A stretch of 5,188 nucleotides of DNA from Euryarchaeota archaeon UBA59. GTDB lineage: Archaea; Thermoplasmatota; Poseidoniia; Poseidoniales; Thalassarchaeaceae. Position 1 is the stretch's first letter. The number at the start of each line of letters is the position of its first letter. A program made the position numbers and the translations under genes. Under the pieces are notes generated by a model that searched no databases, was not told the origin of the DNA, and was given only the letters and a program-made list of their open reading frames with translations. Below, in pieces: positions 1-4,853 of the stretch. The stretch spans positions 4,004-9,191 of the forward strand of contig DAVI01000059.1 of NCBI GenBank assembly GCA_002505495.1, written 5' to 3'.

Positions 1-7
1 GAATGAT

Positions 8-1273
8 TCAGTGGAAGAGTCGCTTCACCAACACGGTCGCATAGGCCCCGGGTGACAGGTCGAAACCAAGGGAAGCCTTCCACCTCTTGCGCTTCGCTGA
101 GCCGTTCATCTCATCTCGCTCCGCCTCTGAGGCTTCAATCTCTGAGTGGACCATGGTTGGACGAGCATGGTCGGAGAGGTATTGGTCGATGTTAGAGAGG
201 TCGAGTTCGGAGTGGGGCATGAGGATGGTTTCTGGCAGGTTTTCGAGAGTTTTTCCTATCTGCTCGACGAGCTTTCGCTTGGCTCTCCCCTGTTTTCCTG
301 CGGGGGCGTTCGGAAAGTAAAGCGGACCGCCGACGCCGATCTTCACCGGATAGAGAAGATGGCCGTCGAACAACTCATGGAGGTGGTCGGAAAGGAGGCT
401 GTTCCACTGCTCTGACTGCCACGCTGAGAGCCACAATCCTCGAATGTCGTAGGGCAGGGCCATGTACGCCTTCAACCAAACTTCCTCGCCGCTGACCCCT
501 CCTTCCTGAGCCCGGCCTATCGCCTTCAGAGGCTTTCGAAACGGCTTGTGCTCTACCCTCATCTTTGCGAGTTTCGTCAGTTCACTCGCCACTCCCGAGC
601 CACTCGCACCACTCGAATGTCCTGGACTGCCTCCCTTGGGCCACACCGCTGCCAACTTCTTCTTGTCGCGGCGCTTGTCTGAGCGGTCGGATTTGTTGCG
701 TATTGTCAGATGGAGTTTCATCGCCTTCTCAAATTCTCCAGCGATGATGTGGGTGCCCGGCAGTTGGTTTCCCACCGCTGAGCCGAAGCGCTGAGAGTCG
801 AACCAGTTCGGCCAGCCGTGCGCTCTAGCCTGCTCCAGCCGGCGTGGCAGGCCTTGGACCTCAGCGTAGTTCAGGTCGCGCACGACTATCTCAAAGCGAT
901 TTCCGGAATGGTGACCGCTTCGCAACTTTCGCTCCGCTCCGCCCAGCAGGGTCAGCCGCCAGCCGACACCTGTCAATCCGTCACTCTCATCTCCGACAGA
1001 CTCACCGATTGTGTCTGGTAGACCATTTCCCGTTCCAGCAGGAATCGTCACCTTCTGTGAGGTGACCGCATGCCTGTCCTTGAGACCTGCAATCCCGAAG
1101 GCCCGGCGGGCTACGCCCAGTTCCCGAGAGAGACGGGCGAGCAGCGCAATAGAGTCGTGGCCCCGCTTCTCCAACAGATAGAGACGGTGTTCGCAATCGG
1201 CCATGGCCGGGCCGACGGCCGGCTCTGGACCACCCAATTCGGTGACCAGAAAGTCCTCGGGAGTCTGCCTCAA
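8..1273 (-). CDS. truD: tRNA pseudouridine(13) synthase TruD (5' end unresolved)
   Basis: TruD/Pus7-family enzyme that isomerises uridine to pseudouridine in tRNA, classically at U13; archaeal and eukaryotic members can also act at U35 of tRNA-Tyr. Numbering is from the TTG at 1273 (421 residues). The RQTPEDFLVTE strand lies at the start. GLKDRHAVTSQK at 63-74 carries the catalytic aspartate D66 (codon 1078-1076). NRFEIVVR (125-132), NWFDSQRFG (156-164), LSAWQSEQWN (282-291) and the C-terminal LSPGAYATVLVKRLF (406-420) are all family blocks in the correct order. The segment between QRFG and LSAWQS is the TRUD insertion domain and includes a Lys/Arg-rich stretch (188-206) followed by a Gly/Ser linker (215-227). 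The open frame continues upstream to a GTG at 1468 with a TTG at 1390, but those starts overlap the divergent DUF2237 gene. The conserved GHTVKL strand lies just upstream of 1273, so the true protein probably begins slightly earlier. No in-frame ATG exists there. Function is very secure; the start is not. Confidence 0.93.
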   Translation of the reverse strand: MRQTPEDFLVTELGGPEPAVGPAMADCEHRLYLLEKRGHDSIALLARLSRELGVARRAFGIAGLKDRHAVTSQKVTIPAGTGNGLPDTIGESVGDESDGLTGVGWRLTLLGGAERKLRSGHHSGNRFEIVVRDLNYAEVQGLPRRLEQARAHGWPNWFDSQRFGSAVGNQLPGTHIIAGEFEKAMKLHLTIRNKSDRSDKRRDKKKLAAVWPKGGSPGHSSGASGSGVASELTKLAKMRVEHKPFRKPLKAIGRAQEGGVSGEEVWLKAYMALPYDIRGLWLSAWQSEQWNSLLSDHLHELFDGHLLYPVKIGVGGPLYFPNAPAGKQGRAKRKLVEQIGKTLENLPETILMPHSELDLSNIDQYLSDHARPTMVHSEIEASEAERDEMNGSAKRKRWKASLGFDLSPGAYATVLVKRLFH

Positions 1274-1351
1274 CTTGACCGTGTGACCCCCTCCACTTGT
1301 CAGAGCCCGGCGCGCGAGCCATGAAGTGCACGGCTCGCTTGGCCGGGATTG
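1274..1351. other. Head-to-head start region of truD and the DUF2237 gene
   Basis: This short interval separates the minimal truD coding region from the ATG of the divergent gene, so it must hold both translation starts and at least one promoter. On the minus strand there are two ATG codons (starting at 1331 and 1322) in a frame other than truD, followed by GGAGGGGG (plus-strand 1287-1294). Omitting one G of the five-G run would join the ATG frame to the TruD frame just before its conserved HTVKLRQ segment. I see no convincing AT-rich TATA element. Whether this reflects an assembly indel or a non-canonical start cannot be decided from the window. Confidence 0.5.
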
Positions 1352-1735
1352 ATGGATGATAGCGTCAATGTGCTCGGTGGCGAGCTCCAACCCTGTTCGG
1401 ACGACCCAGTCACCGGTTGGTTCCGCGATGGTTGCTGCAACACCGACCGCTGGGACCTCGGAAGCCACACGGTCTGCGTACTCGTAGACGAAGAGTTTCT
1501 CGCGTTCTCGAAACAGGCCGGAAACGACCTGTCGACACCGATGCCAGAGAACAATTTCCCGGGCCTCAAGGAGGGCGACCGCTGGTGCCTCTGCGCAATG
1601 CGCTGGAAGCAGGCTTACGAGATGGGCTCAGCCCCGCCTGTAATTCTCCAATCAACTCACATCAAGGCTCTCGAGGAGTGCGAACTCTCTGAATTGAAGG
1701 AACTCGCGGTCGAGATTCCCGAAGCACAGGATTGA
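1352..1735 (+). CDS. DUF2237 family protein (COG3651-like), cysteine-rich
   Basis: This 127-residue protein matches the DUF2237 family along its whole length, and the biochemical function of that family is unknown. Recognisable blocks from the ATG are NVLGGELQPCS (6-16), TGWFRDGCCNT (21-31), HTVC (39-42), GNDLSTP (58-64), FPGLKEGDRWCLCAMRW (69-85) and APPVILQSTH (94-103). Cysteines C15, C28, C29, C42, C79 and C81, together with H40, fall in the conserved blocks and suggest a metal site or thiol chemistry; that is inference. The family domain begins almost at the first residue, so the start must be near here: ATG at 1352, or the TTG immediately before it at 1349. No good Shine-Dalgarno motif is visible. 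It is transcribed away from truD and lies 80 bases upstream of the GST-like gene on the same strand. The length is normal for the family. C-terminal residues 105-127 are acidic and helical-looking. Confidence 0.9.
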   Translation: MDDSVNVLGGELQPCSDDPVTGWFRDGCCNTDRWDLGSHTVCVLVDEEFLAFSKQAGNDLSTPMPENNFPGLKEGDRWCLCAMRWKQAYEMGSAPPVILQSTHIKALEECELSELKELAVEIPEAQD

Positions 1736-1805
1736 GAATGGGAAGTAGGCGCGGCCGACTCTGTCCTGATTACCGTGACGAAGGTTTGTAATGGCGAAGG
1801 GTGGG

Positions 1806-1809
1806 GGAG
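1806..1809 (+). promoter_or_regulatory. Shine-Dalgarno motif for the mPGES-2-like gene
   Basis: GGAG within a GGGGGAG run lies six bases before the ATG at 1816. It supports that ATG over the in-frame GTG at 1801, which would place the motif inside the coding sequence. Confidence 0.6.
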
Positions 1810-1815
1810 CGAAAC

Positions 1816-2553
1816 ATGGCAGATGAGGGCGCGGGTGTGCAAGAGGCGAAAGTGCCTGAGCGAGTAGTCGACGGGAAGCCGACTCTCTACTGTTTCGAGA
1901 CCTGCCCGTTCTGCTGGAAGGTTCGTTCACTGCTCTCCTGGAAGGGCGTCGATTTCTCGAAGGTCGAGGTCGATCCGATGAAGAAGAAGGAACTCAAATG
2001 GTCAGATTGGTCGGCGGTGCCGGTCTATGTGGAGGCCGACGGCACACAGGTCAACGACTCCAACCCCATCCTCCACTGGGTCAACTCCAACCACACTGGG
2101 GGAACACCCTTCCCACGGGCGGGCGAGGATGAGAGCCAAGACAAGTGGATGGACTTCAGTGGTGATGTTCTCGGGAAGTCAATCGTTGCCGTCATCTACA
2201 GTTCATATGGTGACAGTCGCAGGGCGCTCGCCTACGTATCAGAGGTTGAGTCGTTCAGCCGTTGGCAGGCGTTTCAGGCGAAATGGCTCGGCGGGGTCAT
2301 CATGCGGATGGTCGGCAAGAGCCGAGCCAAGATGTTCGAACTTCCTCCCGAAGAGAACCTCGAATTCCAACTCGACCACCTCTCAAGCGCGCTAGCAGGC
2401 GATTTCATGGGCGGCGAGGTGCCCAACGGGGCGGACTTCGCCAACTACGGGATTCTGCGGGCTATGCAGGGGCTGCGTGGCTTCCCAATCGTCGAGGCTC
2501 ACGGCTCGATTGGACCGTGGTTCCAGCGGATGAAGACGACTTCTGGCGTCTGA
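1816..2553 (+). CDS. Glutaredoxin/GST-like protein of the prostaglandin E synthase 2 (mPGES-2) type
   Basis: A 245-residue soluble protein with an N-terminal thioredoxin-like domain and a C-terminal all-helical GST-like domain. TLYCFETCPFCWKVRSLL (23-40) carries a CPFC redox motif at C30-C33. VDFSKVEVDPMKKKELKWS (45-63), the fold-defining VPV with a cis-Pro-like position (68-70), and NDSNPILHW (80-88) complete the first domain. The C-terminal block FMGGEVPNGADFANYGILRA (197-216), then MQGL (217-220) and IGPWFQRM (232-239), strongly resembles eukaryotic mPGES-2 and related plant and bacterial proteins, with the blocks in the same order. Those relatives bind glutathione and haem in vitro. Their cellular role is debated, and the physiological substrate here is unknown. 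Unlike the animal proteins it has no N-terminal membrane anchor. It follows the DUF2237 gene by 80 bases, and its TGA stop touches the stop of the opposing membrane-protein gene. A generic glutaredoxin-domain GST is the fallback annotation. Confidence 0.85.
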   Translation: MADEGAGVQEAKVPERVVDGKPTLYCFETCPFCWKVRSLLSWKGVDFSKVEVDPMKKKELKWSDWSAVPVYVEADGTQVNDSNPILHWVNSNHTGGTPFPRAGEDESQDKWMDFSGDVLGKSIVAVIYSSYGDSRRALAYVSEVESFSRWQAFQAKWLGGVIMRMVGKSRAKMFELPPEENLEFQLDHLSSALAGDFMGGEVPNGADFANYGILRAMQGLRGFPIVEAHGSIGPWFQRMKTTSGV

Positions 2554-3468
2554 TTAGTCGATGCGAGGCTTAGGCAGCGCGAAGGTCAGAGCGAAGGCGA
2601 CTAGCCCGAGGCAACAGGCGCTCATGTAGGCGCCTTGTGTGAAGAAGATGAGGATGGATGCGGTTCGGAGCATCCCGGGGTTACCTGAGCGTAGACCGAG
2701 GAAAGTAGCACCCATTCCAATCAGTGCGAGCCCGGAGAATCCAACGCCGACCATGACATACATTCCCGCGGCAGACTCGTCGTACAGTTGCGTGTTGTTC
2801 TCAGCCTCTGAGGCAACATAGGAGATCAGCGTTCCATCACCCTCAGTATCGAACGCCTCGTCACTCGGGAAGGTGAGTTTGAGGGTAGTGAAGGCGAGTG
2901 GCTCGAACGACAGGGGTGGTTTGGCACTGAGCAGGATTTCATGCTCGACAAGTTGTGCAGTCCCCTTCGACTCGTTTGCCATCAACAGAATTTGAAGCCC
3001 GGGGTTAAGCCCATCAATGCGGAAGTTTCCGTTCTCGTCAGTGGTATTCTGATTCTCAAAAATTGAGCCGTTCTTATCTCTGACGGTCACTTTCACGGTA
3101 TGGTTGGCGGCAGGGCTCCCATCCTCATAGACGACTTGACCGAGCAGAACCGCAGTACCTGGCGCGGCGTTCTGGGTGTCCCGGTAGATGAAGTTGCGGT
3201 GGTTGATGAGACCGGAGTCACCGTCGATGTAGTCCATTCCGTTGGCGAGCCCGAGCATTCCCGTGGCGAACAGGAGTATTGCAAGCCAGACCACCATCGG
3301 ATGACGGGCCATCTCGGATGGAAGGACGATTCGCGCCCCGCTGTTCTCAAACAGAGCCGGTGTCGCATCGATTTCTGGCAGACCCTTCAGTTCCTGCAGG
3401 TTCTCGGACGTGGGTTCCGCCTCGGCTGAGGACCAGACTTGGGTCGAATTATCGGGCTCTTCCTCCAT
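2554..3468 (-). CDS. Membrane-anchored protein with extracytoplasmic carboxypeptidase-regulatory-like domain
   Basis: I do not recognise a named family for the full 304-residue protein. An acidic N-terminal tail (1-52) precedes a transmembrane helix at about 58-77. Residues 78-234 form a hydrophilic segment that should be outside the cell. Within it, 107-162 looks like a carboxypeptidase-regulatory/CNA-B-type beta sandwich: GQVVYEDGSPA, then VKVTVRDKNG, then TTDENGNFRIDGLNPG. Two further transmembrane helices lie at about 235-258 and 270-297, joined by a short basic loop (GLRSGNPGMLR). Basic residues flanking the helices fit an N-inside topology. Five N-X-S/T sequons (N122, N133, N141, N165, N224) lie in the exposed segment. 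The ATG at 3468 was chosen because GGAGG lies ten bases upstream; a GTG two codons earlier (3474) with four-base spacing is also possible. The gene is divergent from pcc1 and convergent with the mPGES-2-like gene. A surface or envelope role is inference only. Confidence 0.82.
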   Translation of the reverse strand: MEEEPDNSTQVWSSAEAEPTSENLQELKGLPEIDATPALFENSGARIVLPSEMARHPMVVWLAILLFATGMLGLANGMDYIDGDSGLINHRNFIYRDTQNAAPGTAVLLGQVVYEDGSPAANHTVKVTVRDKNGSIFENQNTTDENGNFRIDGLNPGLQILLMANESKGTAQLVEHEILLSAKPPLSFEPLAFTTLKLTFPSDEAFDTEGDGTLISYVASEAENNTQLYDESAAGMYVMVGVGFSGLALIGMGATFLGLRSGNPGMLRTASILIFFTQGAYMSACCLGLVAFALTFALPKPRID

Positions 3469-3478
3469 TGCCACACCC

Positions 3479-3483
3479 CCTCC
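3479..3483 (-). promoter_or_regulatory. Shine-Dalgarno motif of the membrane-protein gene
   Basis: GGAGG on the minus strand (part of GGAGGGGG) lies ten bases before the ATG at 3468 and four before the GTG at 3474. It supports a start here but does not decide between the two codons. Confidence 0.6.
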
Positions 3484-3553
3484 ACAACCTCACTTCCTCA
3501 TCACACTTCGCAGACCGACGATGTGCGACAATGCGAAGGCGTATTCCCCCCTC
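3484..3553. promoter_or_regulatory. Divergent intergenic promoter region between the membrane-protein gene and pcc1
   Basis: The two genes point away from each other and only about 95 bases separate their start codons, so both promoters should lie in or near this stretch. No clear TATA/BRE element or palindromic operator is visible, so individual promoter positions are not assigned. The call rests on gene orientation alone. Confidence 0.45.
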
Positions 3554-3558
3554 GGAGG
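3554..3558 (+). promoter_or_regulatory. Shine-Dalgarno motif of pcc1
   Basis: GGAGG, extended to GGAGGT, lies five bases before the ATG at 3564. It is the clearest ribosome binding site in the window. It fixes the pcc1 start against the much longer in-frame open frame, which would run back into the antisense of the membrane-protein gene. Confidence 0.8.
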
Positions 3559-3563
3559 TAAAC

Positions 3564-3818
3564 ATGACGAGCCACACGGCGACCGTTCGCTGGCGCGGCA
3601 GCCGAGAGTTGGCCGAGGTGCTGCTCGCTGCCATCTCGCCTGACGACCCCGGCACATTTGAGGCGAGGTTGGAAGCTTGTGCGGGGGAAGATGATGAGGT
3701 CGTGTTGGTGATTGAGACGGCGTCTGACAGCATCGGTTCTGTGCGAGCGACGCTCGACGACCTGCTCTCATGTCTAGCAGCGGCAGAATCCGCAGTTCTA
3801 GCGATTGATGAGGAATAA
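3564..3818 (+). CDS. pcc1: KEOPS complex subunit Pcc1
   Basis: An 84-residue protein of the CTAG/Pcc1 family. Pcc1 is the dimerising subunit of the KEOPS complex; it binds Kae1 and helps install the threonylcarbamoyl group of t6A at position 37 of ANN-decoding tRNAs. The sequence shows the expected beta-alpha-beta-beta-alpha pattern: strand TATVRWRG (5-12), helix ELAEVLLAAISPD (15-27), strands around FEARLEAC (32-39) and EVVLVIETAS (45-54), then helix SIGSVRATLDDLLSCLAAAES (56-76). The ETASDSIGSVRATLDDLL segment (51-68) is the most diagnostic, corresponding to the family's conserved D-x-xx-LRA-x-xN/D pattern. The length is typical. The start is set by GGAGGT five bases upstream. It is the first gene of an apparent operon: nadC starts nine bases after its stop. 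Other KEOPS genes (kae1, bud32, cgi121) are not in the window. It is annotated on motif and fold pattern because the family is short and divergent. Confidence 0.85.
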   Translation: MTSHTATVRWRGSRELAEVLLAAISPDDPGTFEARLEACAGEDDEVVLVIETASDSIGSVRATLDDLLSCLAAAESAVLAIDEE

Positions 3819-3819
3819 T

Positions 3820-3823
3820 GAGG
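3820..3823 (+). promoter_or_regulatory. Shine-Dalgarno-like motif of nadC
   Basis: GAGG starts two bases after the pcc1 TAA stop and ends four bases before the nadC ATG at 3828. It supports this start over the in-frame ATG at 3885, which has no such motif, and suggests translational coupling with pcc1. Confidence 0.5.
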
Positions 3824-3827
3824 CCCT

Positions 3828-4841
3828 ATGGGCCTCCGTTCGGCCGGCGCACCCTTCAAACGGGCTCCACCGGTCGCCGCCCATATGGTCGAGCTCCCAA
3901 TCCATGAGAGCCTACCTCACGACAGGAGTGCTGAACTCTGGGTCGACGGTGAACCAACCGAACGGCTGAGTTCCAGCATCAGAAGGTGGGTGACCACCCT
4001 GATGCACGACGAAGGGGTCACGGCACCACTCGGCCGGGATAGTGTCAGTGTGAAGGCGAGAGTCTGGTCGCGACAGGCTGGCAGACTTGCCGGAATCGCC
4101 GCGGCGGACCACCTGATGCGGGAGTGGATGCCCGGAGCGACTTGGAACTGGATGGCGGAAGATGGCGCAGACATCGAGGCGGGGAAGATAATCCTCGCAA
4201 TCGAAGGGGGCCGAAAACAAGTTCTCGCGGCCGAGCGAATGATTCTCAATTTGGTCGGTAGGCTTTCGGGAATCGCTACCAACACCCTCAGTTGGAGTGC
4301 TGCTGCTGACCCTATGCGGGTCGCCTCAACTCGCAAAGTTCACTGGGGCCTTCTCGACAAATGGGCAGTACACCTCGGAGGTGGTTTGACCCATCGACTG
4401 ATTCGCTCCGATGCACGGATGATCAAAGAGAATGACCTTGCTGGAATGGTTCAGGAGGGAGAGAAGAAGCCAAAGGCGGTTGCCCGAGTCGTAAGAGAAC
4501 TCGACCTCGACTCCGTAGGCGCATTCATCGTGCTTGAAGTTGCAACGATTGACGAAGCGGTGGCAGCTGCTGAAGTGTGGGTTCAACGGATAACTGATGA
4601 GGGGAGGCAAGACCGACTCACGCTGATGCTCGACAACATGGACCAAGAGAAGGCGAAGGAGGTCATTCTTGATTTGAATACGCACGAATTCCGGGACTTG
4701 GTCATCGTCGAAGCGAGTGGGAATGTCAATTTCAGTGACCTTGAGAAATGGAAGACGTTGGGTGTTGATTTGGTCTCCGCAAGTGCTCTTCACCGCGGCG
4801 CCACACCACTTGACCTGTCTATGCTGTTCGAGGGCGCCTGA
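3828..4841 (+). CDS. nadC: Nicotinate-nucleotide pyrophosphorylase (quinolinate phosphoribosyltransferase) family
   Basis: A type II phosphoribosyltransferase, most likely NadC, which converts quinolinate and PRPP to nicotinate mononucleotide, CO2 and pyrophosphate in de novo NAD synthesis. The 337 residues contain the N-terminal alpha/beta sandwich (about 45-135, including EDGADIEAGKIILAIEG) and the barrel. Barrel motifs in order are AERMILNLVGRLSGIAT (135-151, R137), STRK (167-170), AVHLGGGLTHR (180-190), IKEND (199-203), LEVAT (236-240, E237), LMLDNM (266-271, D269), VEASGNVN (294-301) and GVDLVSASALHRGATPLDLS (312-331). Substrate- and phosphate-binding Arg, Lys, His, Glu and Asp positions are kept. 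TRKT-TPGLR is replaced by TRKV-HWGLL, and IKDNH by IKEND. The protein is longer than the usual 270-300 residues because of an N-terminal extension of roughly 40 residues; an internal ATG at 3885 would remove 19 of these. It lies nine bases after pcc1 and twelve before the CoA-pathway gene. A nicotinate-specific or other QPRTase-like activity cannot be excluded. Confidence 0.85.
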   Translation: MGLRSAGAPFKRAPPVAAHMVELPIHESLPHDRSAELWVDGEPTERLSSSIRRWVTTLMHDEGVTAPLGRDSVSVKARVWSRQAGRLAGIAAADHLMREWMPGATWNWMAEDGADIEAGKIILAIEGGRKQVLAAERMILNLVGRLSGIATNTLSWSAAADPMRVASTRKVHWGLLDKWAVHLGGGLTHRLIRSDARMIKENDLAGMVQEGEKKPKAVARVVRELDLDSVGAFIVLEVATIDEAVAAAEVWVQRITDEGRQDRLTLMLDNMDQEKAKEVILDLNTHEFRDLVIVEASGNVNFSDLEKWKTLGVDLVSASALHRGATPLDLSMLFEGA

Positions 4842-4843
4842 GG
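4840..4843 (+). promoter_or_regulatory. Shine-Dalgarno-like motif of the phosphopantothenate synthetase gene
   Basis: GAGG overlaps the TGA stop of nadC and lies ten bases before the ATG at 4854. This fits translational coupling within one transcript, though the motif is short and the spacing is at the long end. Confidence 0.4.
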
Positions 4844-4853
4844 TTGTGGTTCG

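Noticed and set aside
1391..1468. TruD extension to the GTG at 1468
   Set aside because: It is antisense to conserved DUF2237 codons, has no Shine-Dalgarno motif, and extends well beyond the usual TruD N-terminus.
1771..1792. Possible TATA-like stretch (tttgtaat) and short ATTAC/GTAAT inverted repeat before the mPGES-2-like gene
   Set aside because: The five-base arms with a long loop are within chance expectation, and the AT-rich run does not match an archaeal TATA/BRE consensus well enough to call.
1791..1826. Eleven-codon open frame overlapping the start of the mPGES-2-like gene (possible leader peptide)
   Set aside because: It has no convincing ribosome binding site and no regulatory peptide pattern. 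A frame this short is expected by chance.
1652..1930. Minus-strand open frames across the DUF2237/mPGES-2-like junction
   Set aside because: They overlap two genes with clear family matches, have no motif of their own, and are rich in Ser/Pro/Arg as expected for antisense frames.
3279..3563. Upstream in-frame extension of pcc1 (would give a 179-residue protein)
   Set aside because: It lies antisense to the N-terminal region of the membrane-protein gene and has no Pcc1-family similarity. A strong GGAGGT motif sits before the internal ATG at 3564, which gives the normal Pcc1 length.
3449..3859. 136-codon minus-strand open frame opposite pcc1
   Set aside because: Its composition is Ser/Ala/Arg-rich shadow sequence. 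It covers pcc1, its ribosome binding site and the start of the membrane-protein gene, and has no family signature.
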